Shown here: positions 8,363-17,666 of the stretch, piece by piece | How the letters are laid out: the number at the start of each line of letters is the position of its first letter | Position numbering within the stretch: position 1 is the stretch's first letter | Assembly: GCA_964351985.1 (NCBI GenBank) | Contig: CAYGPR010000004.1 | Location: 62,001 to 126,000, forward strand | Source: Meishania sp964351985 | Lineage (GTDB): Bacteria; Bacteroidota; Bacteroidia; Flavobacteriales; Flavobacteriaceae | Length of the DNA stretch: 64,000 nt | Reading direction: 5' to 3' | Position numbers and translations under genes: made by a program | Notes under the pieces: model-generated | What the model was told of the DNA's origin: nothing | What the model saw: only the letters and a program-made list of their open reading frames with translations | The model's database searches: none

Positions 8363-10237
8363 ATGAAAAAGAACCTTTTTAAAATTGGAACCTTAGCGGT
8401 GTTCGCACTGCTTATGGTAAGTTGTAACGATGACTTTTTGGAGACGACTCCATTGAGTCAAGCGTCAGAACCACAAGTATGGTCGGATAAAAAATTGGCT
8501 GAAGCGGCTGTTTTAGATCTGTACCAAGGAACATGGGCAGGAACCCTCACGCGTGAGGAAACTACCGATGCCTTTACAGACCAAGCCGTTTTTACCCACC
8601 CTGGACGTGGGGTCGACGGATATACCGAAGGAAAAATGAATCCGGCGGGTAGTTTTATGGATATGCAATGGATGAGTTGGTCGAACCTCTATCCCTTTAT
8701 TCGTGGCGCTAATATTGCTATATCGAAGTTGCAGGAAAATGAAGCCGAATTGGACGAAGCTTCAAGAAATCGACTGCTTGGTGAGGCCTACTTTATGAGG
8801 GCCTATTACTACACGCAATTGATGCGTCAATTTGGGGGCGTTGTTTTGTTGACCGAGCCACTAGAGCTTGATAGCGAAGCGAACAACCCTAGGGGAACGT
8901 TTGAAGAAACAGTAAATCTGATCGTATCCGATATAGATCAAGCCATTGTACTTTTGGAAGATGCTCCGGCCAGCAAGGCACGTGTGCATAAGATTACTGC
9001 TTTGGCCTTAAAATCAAGAGTACTCACCCATGCGGCAAGTGACTTATACGAACCTTCGAAGGCGTCTAGTGTGGCTACAATAGCATCTTATAGCCACCCG
9101 GAATTAATCGGATATACCGGTGGCTCGCAAACTACGAGATGGGAAGCTGCCAAGGCCGCTTCAAAAGCATTATTGGATGCTACAACAGGTTATAAACTGG
9201 ATTATGCCGCTCCTGCCTCACAGGAAGAGGCTATTCAAAATTACGAGGATATATGGCTTCAAGGAGATCAAAATCAAGATTTCATATGGGGTCGATTAGT
9301 AGAAGAATTTGGTTTTGGTTCTAGAACATACCCTGGTGGTGATGGTTGGTCACAAGGGCCAGGTATGGTTGCGTTGTATCACGGGCCCAATGGATATCAC
9401 GAATGGGCAGGTACAACGCCGACAGAGGCATTGGTTTCGAAATATACACTGGCGGATGGTACCGAATTTGACTGGGACAACCCTGCTCATGCCGCGGCAC
9501 CATACGACAATAGAGAAGCACGCTTTTATTCTACCATCTTATACGATGGTGCGCCATGGAAACCGCGAACCGATGATGTGGTCAAATTTGACAAATACAA
9601 CGAACTACAAACTGGATTTTACACTTTTTCCGATGGAACGATTGTGAATGGTGTGGATACTCGACAAGGCCCTATTGAGGATTGGAACGGGTCAAGAACC
9701 GGGTATTATTTCAAGAAATTTGCGGATCCGAGGTTGCCTGCGCAGTGGCCTAACAACCTTCAGAAAGTCGATGCGCCTTATATACGCTATACAGAGATTT
9801 TATTGAACTATGTTGAGGCTTCGATCAATTCGGGTGACGAGGGCGAAGCAAAGGTGTGGTTGAATAAATTGAGGTTTAGAAATGGGCTACCTGCCGTAAC
9901 GGAATCAGGTAGTGCATTACTGGAACTCTATAAGCGCGAACGTGATAAGGAACTAGTGAACGAAGATGCGCGTCTTTTTGATATGAAGCGATGGTTGGAA
10001 GGGCCGGAATCACTTAACAAACAAGTGCAAACAGTACTTGTTCAAGGCACCCAAAAACCGGGTACTTCGGTAACGCCTGAAGATTATCGAAAAGATACAT
10101 CATTGTGGGATTATGAGTACACGCCTACGAACATTGTATTCGAGAATAGAAGATGGCTAGACCATGTTTATTTTATGCCCATATGGCAAGAAGAAATCGA
10201 TAAGGATCCTTCGCTTATACAAAACCCAGGATACTAA
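8363..10237 (+). CDS. SusD/RagB-family nutrient-binding lipoprotein
   Basis: 624 residues. A lipoprotein signal ends in LLMVSC with the lipidated Cys-21, followed by NDDFLETTPLSQ, the typical SusD N-terminus. TPR-like helices (RLLGEAYFMRAYYYTQLMRQFGGVVLLTEPL) and the C-terminal signature (YIRYTEILLNYVEA, ERDKELVNEDARLFDMKRW) define the family. It sits on the cell surface as the lid of the SusC-like transporter and captures the ligand. A terminator-like hairpin follows, so genes further on may be expressed at a lower level. Confidence 0.95.
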   Translation: MKKNLFKIGTLAVFALLMVSCNDDFLETTPLSQASEPQVWSDKKLAEAAVLDLYQGTWAGTLTREETTDAFTDQAVFTHPGRGVDGYTEGKMNPAGSFMDMQWMSWSNLYPFIRGANIAISKLQENEAELDEASRNRLLGEAYFMRAYYYTQLMRQFGGVVLLTEPLELDSEANNPRGTFEETVNLIVSDIDQAIVLLEDAPASKARVHKITALALKSRVLTHAASDLYEPSKASSVATIASYSHPELIGYTGGSQTTRWEAAKAASKALLDATTGYKLDYAAPASQEEAIQNYEDIWLQGDQNQDFIWGRLVEEFGFGSRTYPGGDGWSQGPGMVALYHGPNGYHEWAGTTPTEALVSKYTLADGTEFDWDNPAHAAAPYDNREARFYSTILYDGAPWKPRTDDVVKFDKYNELQTGFYTFSDGTIVNGVDTRQGPIEDWNGSRTGYYFKKFADPRLPAQWPNNLQKVDAPYIRYTEILLNYVEASINSGDEGEAKVWLNKLRFRNGLPAVTESGSALLELYKRERDKELVNEDARLFDMKRWLEGPESLNKQVQTVLVQGTQKPGTSVTPEDYRKDTSLWDYEYTPTNIVFENRRWLDHVYFMPIWQEEIDKDPSLIQNPGY

Positions 10238-10266
10238 TAGTTTACTTAGGTTTTAACACTTTATTT

Positions 10267-10307
10267 GAATAACCCTTAGCGCGAATGTGCGGGGTTATTC
10301 TTATTTT
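10267..10307 (+). terminator. Hairpin between susD and the FG-GAP gene
   Basis: The arms GAATAACCC (10267-10275) and GGGTTATTC (10292-10300) form a 9-bp stem, with an inner GCGC/GTGC stem and a TTATTTTA tail. It could end susCD transcripts or weaken read-through into the next gene. Confidence 0.6.
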
Positions 10308-10337
10308 AGGCATGTTTTGATTTTGAATTCATTTGCT

Positions 10338-13300
10338 ATGAATAAGTATATGTTTTTTCTTTTTTTGATAGTGCTGTTCTTCTCATGTAAAAAAGAGCCC
10401 ACGACCCTCTTTTCTAAATTGGATGCACCTGATACGGGTATCTCCTTTAAAAATGACCTGACCGAAACCCATACCTACAATTATTTTACCTACCCGTATA
10501 TGTATTTGGGCGGTGGAGTATCGACCGGAGATATCAATAACGACGGTCTGGAGGATATTTTTTTTACCGGAAATATGGTTCCTAATAAATTATATTTGAA
10601 CAAAGGTGATTTTAAGTTTGAAGACATTTCTGCAAGTGCTGGAATAGAAGGTGATGAACGTTGGTACGCGGGTACTACTTTTGTCGATATCAACCAAGAT
10701 GGGTACTTGGATATTTATTGCTCTGTGAGCGGCAAAAACCCTCCGCACAATAATGTACTCTACATCAACAATCAAGACAATACCTTTTCTGAAAAGGCGG
10801 CCGAATATGGCATTGACTGTAACGGGTACAACATGCAATCTACCTTTTTCGACTATGACAAAGATGGGGATCTTGATTTATATGTTACCAACTATCCACC
10901 CACAAGTTTTGTGGCACCCGTCGCATATTACAGTTATATGCTCGAAAATCATGCCCCTGAAGATTCAGATAAATTGTATCGAAACGACAATGGCAAATTC
11001 ACCGACGTAACGGAAGAAGCGGGTCTGCGTTCTTTCGGCCTGAGTTTGGGGGTGGTTGCTTCCGATGTTAACAACGACGGATATGCCGATATTTTTGTTT
11101 CCAATGATTTTAATGCCCCCGATTTCCTGTTTATAAATAACCAAGACGGAACCTTTACCAATCAAATCGATACCAGCCTACAGCAGACATCGTTCTTCGG
11201 CATGGGTGCCGACATCGCCGATTTTAACAATGACGGCTATATGGATATTTTTCAGCTTGATATGTCGGCCGAAGACAATTTTCGTTCAAAGGCTAACATG
11301 TCGGCCATGGATCCGGCGGCTTTTTACGAATCCGTAGATTCTGGATTGCATCATCAATATATGCAAAATTCGTTGCAGTTGAACAATGGTAATGAGGCGG
11401 ATAAGTTGCCCGTATTTAGTAATGTAGCCCGTTTGGCAGGTGTTTCTTCCACCGATTGGAGCTGGGGCGGACTATTGGCCGATTTTGATAACGATGGGTG
11501 GAAAGACCTTTTCGTGACCAACGGCATCCGTAGAGATGTCAACAATAAGGATTTTTACGGTAAGTACCGTGATTTTTTCAACAAGATGGAGAACGACCCC
11601 AACTATAAGGACAAAGAAGAGGAAGTGGAGCTCTTGAAATATCTCGAGGAATTACCTTCCGAGAAATTGAGCAACTATATGTTCAAGAACAATGGAGACC
11701 TGACCTTTTCCAAAAAAACCAAGGATTGGGGTTTTGAGGAAAAAACGTTCTCCAATGGAGTGGCCTATTCCGACTTGGATAATGATGGTGATTTGGATCT
11801 GGTCATCAATAATTTGGAGGATATTGCAAGTGTCTATATAAACAACACCACGAATAAAAACCAGTTGACCCTTGATTTGAAAGGCAAAGACAAAGTGCTT
11901 CCGAACGGAAGTAAGGCTGTCATCTATTCCCCTTCTGGAACTCAGGTACAAGAGTACAATACCGTAAGAGGGTATTTATCCTCCGTATCCCCCCTGCTTC
12001 ATTTTGGTCTGGGAGATGAAAAGCAAGCGGACAGTATATTGGTCACCTGGCCTAATGGAAGGGTTACTAAGATGACTGATGTTAAGGGTGACCAGAGGTT
12101 GACCATAGCCTATGACGAAAGCAAGACAACCGACAAAAGTGGTTCGAAATCGAACGATTCTGATAAACGATTTCAAACAGTTGTATTGGATACTACCGGG
12201 CTATTTAAGCATCAAGAGAATCCGTTTAACGATTTTGAGGTAGAAGTGTTATTGCCTCATAAAAACTCGACATTGGGCCCGTCTTTGGCCGTAGGTGACC
12301 TGAATGGAGACGGTATCGATGATTACATTGTAGGAGCCGCCATTGGGCAGCCTGCATTGGCCTATGTCCAGAATGAGGCGGGTGATTTTGAGCAACTGCA
12401 CATACCGGATTTGGATGAGGACAAATACTATGAAGACCTAGGCATTCTTATTTTCGATGCAGATAACGATGGCGACAATGATTTTTATATCGCTTCAGGG
12501 GGCAACGAGTTCAAGCCGGGGTCTTTGGGATATGAAGATCGACTCTATGAAAATATGGGATCCAATACATTTCGAAGAAATAAAGGAGCTATTCCTGACA
12601 CAAAGACTAGTGGTCAGAATGTATCAGTGGCCGATTACGACCACGACGGAGATTTAGACCTGTTTGTGGGCGGAAGATTGATCCCGAAAAAATACCCCTA
12701 TCCTGCGGATTCTTATATTCTAGAGAATATCAGTACCGCTACAGGCCCCAAGTTTCAGGATGCTACGGCAAATGTGCTTCCCGAACTGAAATCATTGGGT
12801 CTGGTGACTTCTTCGGTTTGGACCGATTTCGATAAAGATGGCTGGGAAGACCTTGTCGTAGTAGGCGAGTGGATGCCCATAAAATTCTTCAAGAACAAAG
12901 GCGGCACCTCCTTTGAGGATGTCTCTGAAAAAATATTACCAGGTAAGACTTCGGGTTGGTGGTTCGATATCCAAAAAGGGGATTTTGACAACGACGGCGA
13001 CGAAGATTTGGTAGTAGGTAATCTAGGAAAGAACTATAAATATCAAGCCAGTGAAGAATCTCCTTTTAAAGTGTATCTGAACGATTTTGACAGTAATAAA
13101 ACTTCCGATATCGTTTTGAGCTATAAGATGGGCGAGACTGAATTCCCAGTACGTGGGCGGCAATGTTCTTCACAACAAATGCCCGCCATTAAAGCAAAAT
13201 TTCAGGATTATAATTCTTTCGCAAGTGCGAATCTAAAACAAATATATACGACCGAAATGTTGGAAAACGCATTAAGCTATGAGGTCACTTCGTTCGCAAG

Positions 13301-13655
13301 TGTATATCTCGAGAACAATAACGGTGCCTTTACGGCAAGGCCCTTGCCCCAAATGGCCCAGGTTTCGAGCATTAACCAATTTGTAGTCGAAGATTTCAAT
13401 AACGATGGTAATCTAGATATCGTCTTGGCCGGTAATCTATATAATGCCGAAGTGGAAACCCCAAGAAACGATGCCAGTTTCGGCCTCTATTTGGAAGGAA
13501 ATGGTTCAGGTGCTTTCGATGTAAAGACCATGATGGAATCGGGTCTCAAAATTGTGGGTGACGTAAGGGGTATGGAGCTGATTTCAAAGAATGACCAAAA
13601 GCATCTTTTGGTGGCCAAAAATGATGACTGGATGCAGCTTATTAAGGTAAATTAG
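10338..13655 (+). CDS. FG-GAP/VCBS-repeat and ASPIC-UnbV surface lipoprotein (CRTAC1-like)
   Basis: 1105 residues from the ATG at 10338, chosen because it gives a lipoprotein signal (FFLFLIVLFFSC, lipid Cys-17); an ATG at 10287 would bury it. Thirteen DxNxDGxxD-type calcium-binding repeats (for example DINNDGLED, DYDKDGDLD, DFNNDGNLD) build one or two beta-propellers. An ASPIC/UnbV segment lies in the middle (LTLDLKGKDKVLPNGSKAVI, then WPNGRVTKM). Proteins of this type often follow susCD genes in marine Bacteroidota; their job is not established. A heptaheme cytochrome gene ends 43 nt away on the other strand. Confidence 0.9.
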   Translation: MNKYMFFLFLIVLFFSCKKEPTTLFSKLDAPDTGISFKNDLTETHTYNYFTYPYMYLGGGVSTGDINNDGLEDIFFTGNMVPNKLYLNKGDFKFEDISASAGIEGDERWYAGTTFVDINQDGYLDIYCSVSGKNPPHNNVLYINNQDNTFSEKAAEYGIDCNGYNMQSTFFDYDKDGDLDLYVTNYPPTSFVAPVAYYSYMLENHAPEDSDKLYRNDNGKFTDVTEEAGLRSFGLSLGVVASDVNNDGYADIFVSNDFNAPDFLFINNQDGTFTNQIDTSLQQTSFFGMGADIADFNNDGYMDIFQLDMSAEDNFRSKANMSAMDPAAFYESVDSGLHHQYMQNSLQLNNGNEADKLPVFSNVARLAGVSSTDWSWGGLLADFDNDGWKDLFVTNGIRRDVNNKDFYGKYRDFFNKMENDPNYKDKEEEVELLKYLEELPSEKLSNYMFKNNGDLTFSKKTKDWGFEEKTFSNGVAYSDLDNDGDLDLVINNLEDIASVYINNTTNKNQLTLDLKGKDKVLPNGSKAVIYSPSGTQVQEYNTVRGYLSSVSPLLHFGLGDEKQADSILVTWPNGRVTKMTDVKGDQRLTIAYDESKTTDKSGSKSNDSDKRFQTVVLDTTGLFKHQENPFNDFEVEVLLPHKNSTLGPSLAVGDLNGDGIDDYIVGAAIGQPALAYVQNEAGDFEQLHIPDLDEDKYYEDLGILIFDADNDGDNDFYIASGGNEFKPGSLGYEDRLYENMGSNTFRRNKGAIPDTKTSGQNVSVADYDHDGDLDLFVGGRLIPKKYPYPADSYILENISTATGPKFQDATANVLPELKSLGLVTSSVWTDFDKDGWEDLVVVGEWMPIKFFKNKGGTSFEDVSEKILPGKTSGWWFDIQKGDFDNDGDEDLVVGNLGKNYKYQASEESPFKVYLNDFDSNKTSDIVLSYKMGETEFPVRGRQCSSQQMPAIKAKFQDYNSFASANLKQIYTTEMLENALSYEVTSFASVYLENNNGAFTARPLPQMAQVSSINQFVVEDFNNDGNLDIVLAGNLYNAEVETPRNDASFGLYLEGNGSGAFDVKTMMESGLKIVGDVRGMELISKNDQKHLLVAKNDDWMQLIKVN

Positions 13656-13698
13656 TAATGATATAGACAAACAGGGTGTCTTTGGAGTCAGGTTGCTA

Positions 13699-14904
13699 TT
13701 ATTCTTGATAAACCCCGATCAAATGTGTTCGTATATAAAAAGAGGTTTCCAAACTGTCTTTTTTTAACTGTGCCGTCATAGTTTTCGAAGGGGTTATTGG
13801 CATATGACAGGCGATACAATTGTTCCCCACGGCTTGCACTTTTGAATTTTCTTCTGAACAGGTCGCAATACTAGTCGAATGGCATCCGATACATTTTTTA
13901 TTAAAATAAGAGGCGTTATCACGTTGATTTTTATGCGGGTCGTGGCATGTCGTACAGTCCATGCTCGCCGATTGCTTGAAACATTCGCTTTGGGTCAAAA
14001 GTCCGTACTGATTGCCATGCACATCTAGCGCGGTGTTGGTTTCTTCACCTATATTTCGTGAGTATTCGTTAAGGTTCTCGCCGGGAAGAAACGAAAAAGA
14101 TTTTCCTTTTATAATCTCGCTACGCAGTCCTGAATGGCATTGGGCACAAACATCAAGTCGCTGTTGCCGTGAAAGGGTGTCGAACTGTAATACGAAGTTG
14201 GGGGTTTCTACCTTATTGTTCTTTTGATAGCTCACATGCTTCGCTAAAGGGCCATGACATTTTTCACAATCTACACCGTAAACGATTCGCTCCCTAGTGT
14301 ATTGGTTTCCCTGCCCTGATACGTCTTTGTTTTCGGCGAATGTCACGTGGCATTTTAAGCAGGCATCGCGTATGGGGCGCTCCAAATAGTACGATGGATA
14401 CCCGGGGCTGTTGATCCAACTATCGCTGGGCGTATGGTATGAAGGTTGTAACTGAAAAAGGTTATCATCCTTCCAACTTAGATAAGTTTGGCCACGAACG
14501 CCTGAACCGATGACAATATCGAACTTAGCAGGGGGTATTTGAACATTTCTATTCTTTATGGTGGTATACTGGTATAAACCCCCACTTTCTTGACCCATCT
14601 CAAAAATCACATCATTCAGGTCCAATGTATTGAATCCCTTTTCAAAACTACCTTTAATTGTTTCTGAGTCGGCAAGTGCCGATGTGTTGTAATGTGCCGT
14701 TTCGATATGGGTTTTATAGATGTCCGCGTGACACTCGATGCAAACGGTTGAACCCACAAACTGTTCTCCGTTATAATGTGTGGCCAATATGGGCGGGCTA
14801 TAATAATCGGCTTCCATATCGAAGTATTTGAAATATAAGATAAGGGCCGCCACCAGTAGAACTATAGAAAACACGATGCTATTTACCAATAACTTTTTTT
14901 TCAT
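13699..14904 (-). CDS. Membrane-anchored heptaheme cytochrome c (cytochrome c554-like)
   Basis: 401 residues. One N-terminal membrane segment (about 4-27) anchors the protein, with the rest in the periplasm. Seven CxxCH heme sites are visible in order: CIECH (from residue 55), CLKCH, CEKCH, CAQCH, CTTCH, CIGCH and CIACH. The spacing fits the cytochrome c554/multiheme superfamily, whose members carry electrons or reduce small N or S compounds. The gene is convergent with the FG-GAP lipoprotein gene and close to the susCD operon, which suggests an electron-transfer step linked to use of the imported compound. That link is inference. Confidence 0.85.
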   Translation of the reverse strand: MKKKLLVNSIVFSIVLLVAALILYFKYFDMEADYYSPPILATHYNGEQFVGSTVCIECHADIYKTHIETAHYNTSALADSETIKGSFEKGFNTLDLNDVIFEMGQESGGLYQYTTIKNRNVQIPPAKFDIVIGSGVRGQTYLSWKDDNLFQLQPSYHTPSDSWINSPGYPSYYLERPIRDACLKCHVTFAENKDVSGQGNQYTRERIVYGVDCEKCHGPLAKHVSYQKNNKVETPNFVLQFDTLSRQQRLDVCAQCHSGLRSEIIKGKSFSFLPGENLNEYSRNIGEETNTALDVHGNQYGLLTQSECFKQSASMDCTTCHDPHKNQRDNASYFNKKCIGCHSTSIATCSEENSKVQAVGNNCIACHMPITPSKTMTAQLKKDSLETSFYIRTHLIGVYQE

Positions 14905-14990
14905 TGTGATATTACAAAGTCTTTTTGTTCAAAGATGGGTCTTATTTAATAGTATGCTATACTAATAGCTTCGCAATCATGATTGCCTAT

Positions 14991-14998
14991 CAAAAGTA
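14991..14998 (-). promoter_or_regulatory. Candidate -7 box for the heptaheme cytochrome gene
   Basis: On the minus strand the sequence is TACTTTTG, a full match to TAnnTTTG, 86 nt before the start codon. A TTGACC stands 10 nt further upstream, closer than a usual -33 box. Confidence 0.4.
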
Positions 14999-15124
14999 AA
15001 GAATATTGGTCAACGGTTTGGAGAATACAGATATAACCTCTTTAGAGTCGGCTTTTAAAGTTTAAAGATTCACTTTAGTATTAGCTACTTGCGTAGTATA
15101 TTTATGATTTTGCTTTTACATTTT

Positions 15125-15240
15125 ACTCGATAATCGAGATTTATATGCTCCGACAGTGGCCTGCCTGTCCGGCAGGCGGGCATGGAAATCTAAATTTAAG
15201 TTTCCTTTCAATGCCTGGGGTTTGCCACGAGGTAGTTTAC
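15125..15240 (+). repeat. Dispersed repeat, copy 1 (CTCGATAATCGAG ... GAGGTAGTTTAC)
   Basis: It begins with ACTCGATAATCGAGATT and ends with GAGGTAGTTTAC. Both ends recur at 62501-62594, and the second end recurs in degraded form at 56459-56469. Inside is a GC-rich hairpin, GCCTGCC-TGTCC-GGCAGGC (15159-15177). It lies between divergent genes and encodes nothing visible. Confidence 0.65.
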
Positions 15241-15317
15241 TAGTACAGTTTCTTTATTTAGTATCTTAGGAAGAGCACATTGAGATTACGATGTTCGAAA
15301 TCATCAAGAATTAATAT

Positions 15318-17087
15318 ATGGGAGGCAAAGCTAACAGACCAATACCCGAAGTTAATGTCTTTTGCAAAGAAGACTACGAATCTATGGCTTTTCGTGAGAT
15401 TAGTGCTATAGACGGTATTCACCTATATGATTTTCAAATACGTTATTCGGAGGCAATCTTTCCTAAACCCGTAACCCTTCAATGGAAAATACCCGCGCAT
15501 AATGTAAAAGGCATGTGGCAGCCTACTACTGACTTCAACAAACGCACGCATTATGACTGGGAAAAAAGGGTCATGGAATCTCGAATTTCCATAGATGCCC
15601 CGGTCATTTGCCTTTTTGGTCATGATGATAATAACGTCCTTACTTTTGCTTGCAACGACGCCATAAGTACTGTTTTGTTTGATGCGTGTATTCGAGAAGA
15701 AGACGACCATTATCATTGCCATATCACCTTTTTTATGGAGCCAGAAATGGCATTGACCCATTATGTTGCCCAATTACGAATGGACACCCGGTCTATTCAT
15801 TTTTCCGATAGCCTGAAGGATGTTTCCTCATGGTGGGAAACTTTCAAAAACCTAAAACCGATACCTGTGCCGGATATCGCCAAACAACCCGTGTATTCCA
15901 CATGGTACCAGTTTCATCAAAACCTGAATGAAGACGTGTTGTTGGCGGAGTGCAAAATAGCTTCCGAATTAGGATACAACTCGATTATTATCGACGATGG
16001 CTGGCAGACCCAAGATTCAAATCGAGGGTATGATTATACCGGAGATTGGCAGCCCGACCGTATTCCGAAAATGGGTCGATTTATAGCGAAAATCCATGAT
16101 CTTGATATGAAAGCGGCCTTATGGTACTCGGTTCCGTTTTGTGGTAAAAAGTCAGAAGCGTATCAAAAGTTCAAGGGCAAGTTCTTGACCGAAGACCATC
16201 GTTGGGCGCCTGTTTTCGATCCGAGATATCCCGAGGTTCGAGAACATTTGATTGGGTTATACACCAGTGCCCTGAGGGATTGGAAGCTTGACGGGTTCAA
16301 ATTAGACTTTATAGACGACTTCCATGTGTACAAAGACACTCCTTTAGGAAAAAAGGACGGTCGGGATTATGGCTCCATTAACGGGGCGGTGGATCGTTTG
16401 ATGACCGATGTAATCAATGAATTACGAGCTATAAACCCCGATGTATTTGTAGAATTCCGTCAAAAATATACAGGCCCCGCCATGCGCAAATACGGCAATA
16501 TGTTCCGGGCTTTTGATTGTCCAGGGGATGCGACGATGAACCGGGTACGCATTGCTGATATTAAAATGTTGTGTGGTGAAACGGCCGTGCATTCCGATAT
16601 GGTTACCTGGCATTTTGAAGAACGAGTTGAGGTGGCCGCCCTACAATTGATGAATACTTTGTTCGGTGTGCCACAATTATCGGTGCTTTTAAAAGATACA
16701 CCGCCCGACCATCTAGAAATGATCCGGTTTTATACGAACTACTGGAACCAAAATCGAGATGTGCTGATGAACGGTCTTTTCGTCCCCTCTAAACCGTTGG
16801 CCAACTATCCGACACAGCGGGTGGTATATGATGATCATACTATTATAGGAGTTTACGATGAATTTGTTATTCCGATTGAGAATATTACATCCAATATCCA
16901 TTTCTTGAATGTAAAGCTCACGAACGAGGTTGTTGTAAAGTGTGCGGAGAATTTTGGAGATTTTACTGGAATCGTTTATGATTGCCTAGGTAATATCTTT
17001 TCGGAAATCACCGTAGCGCTATCAAAGGGAATAACCGCAATTGAAATTCCCCCTGGCGGAATGATTGCCTTAAAAGAGCTACCATGA
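15318..17087 (+). CDS. Alpha-galactosidase-like glycoside hydrolase (clan GH-D, GH36/GH31-like)
   Basis: 589 residues with the (beta/alpha)8 barrel of clan GH-D. An N-terminal beta-domain is followed by YSTWYQFHQNLNEDVL and IIIDDGWQTQDSNRGYD, then the nucleophile motif DGFKLDFIDDF with Asp-330. The acid/base Asp is probably in the region FDCPGDATMNRVRIAD (about 399-414). No signal peptide is seen, so it likely acts in the cytoplasm. It is translationally coupled (ATGA overlap) to an acetyltransferase gene and precedes a sodium/sugar symporter gene, which fits uptake and cleavage of an alpha-galactoside-like sugar. Exact specificity is open. Confidence 0.8.
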   Translation: MGGKANRPIPEVNVFCKEDYESMAFREISAIDGIHLYDFQIRYSEAIFPKPVTLQWKIPAHNVKGMWQPTTDFNKRTHYDWEKRVMESRISIDAPVICLFGHDDNNVLTFACNDAISTVLFDACIREEDDHYHCHITFFMEPEMALTHYVAQLRMDTRSIHFSDSLKDVSSWWETFKNLKPIPVPDIAKQPVYSTWYQFHQNLNEDVLLAECKIASELGYNSIIIDDGWQTQDSNRGYDYTGDWQPDRIPKMGRFIAKIHDLDMKAALWYSVPFCGKKSEAYQKFKGKFLTEDHRWAPVFDPRYPEVREHLIGLYTSALRDWKLDGFKLDFIDDFHVYKDTPLGKKDGRDYGSINGAVDRLMTDVINELRAINPDVFVEFRQKYTGPAMRKYGNMFRAFDCPGDATMNRVRIADIKMLCGETAVHSDMVTWHFEERVEVAALQLMNTLFGVPQLSVLLKDTPPDHLEMIRFYTNYWNQNRDVLMNGLFVPSKPLANYPTQRVVYDDHTIIGVYDEFVIPIENITSNIHFLNVKLTNEVVVKCAENFGDFTGIVYDCLGNIFSEITVALSKGITAIEIPPGGMIALKELP

Positions 17088-17641
17088 CCGAGAAGGAAAA
17101 AATGTTACAAGGACATCCCTACGATCCGATGGACAAAGAATTAATTAAGGGTAGGTTGAACGCCCGAAGACTGATACGTGAAATATCGGCCATTCCAGAA
17201 ACCAAGGAAAAACAGAGAAAACATCTTTTTAAAGAACTTTTTGCAAAAACAGGAACGCGTTTTTATATAGAAAACCCCTTTATCTGCGACTACGGGTCCA
17301 ATATTTATTGGGGAGAAAATTCCTATGCCAATTTTGGATGCGTTATCTTGGATGCCGCACCTGTACATATCGGTAAAAATGTGATGCTGGCACCAGCGGT
17401 CAAGATCTTTACGGCGACGCATCCGTTGGAATATGACGTGCGCAATTCTGGTATAGAATCTGCAAAACCCGTTGTAATCGGAGATAACGTGTGGATCGGT
17501 GGAGGTGCGATTCTCAATCCGGGTGTGACCATCGGAAACAATTCTGTTATTGGGTCTGGTAGTGTTGTTACAAAAGACATTCCGGAGAATGTTGTCGCGG
17601 CAGGCAACCCCTGTAAGGTGATAAAACCAATCGAAAACTAA
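17084..17641 (+). CDS. Maltose/galactoside O-acetyltransferase-like hexapeptide enzyme
   Basis: 185 residues. A short Mac domain (MLQGHPYDPMDKELIKGR) leads into a left-handed beta-helix of hexapeptide repeats (IGDNVWIGGGAILNPGVTIG, then VIGSGSVVTKDIP). The catalytic His is in FTATHPLEYDVRN. The family (Maa, LacA, NodL) moves acetyl from acetyl-CoA to the 6-OH of a sugar, often to clear non-usable sugars from the cell. The start ATG overlaps the stop of the GH36 gene by 4 bp, so the two are translated together. Confidence 0.9.
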   Translation: MTEKEKMLQGHPYDPMDKELIKGRLNARRLIREISAIPETKEKQRKHLFKELFAKTGTRFYIENPFICDYGSNIYWGENSYANFGCVILDAAPVHIGKNVMLAPAVKIFTATHPLEYDVRNSGIESAKPVVIGDNVWIGGGAILNPGVTIGNNSVIGSGSVVTKDIPENVVAAGNPCKVIKPIEN

Positions 17642-17666
17642 ACTATAAACCAAAAAATACTGCACA

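Larger units (their letters stand above)
14905..15317. other. 413-bp divergent gap with repeats, no gene
   Basis: It separates the cytochrome gene (leftward) from the GH36 gene (rightward). It holds a candidate promoter for the cytochrome gene and a dispersed repeat with two hairpins, listed separately. I see no small gene or RNA. Confidence 0.6.
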
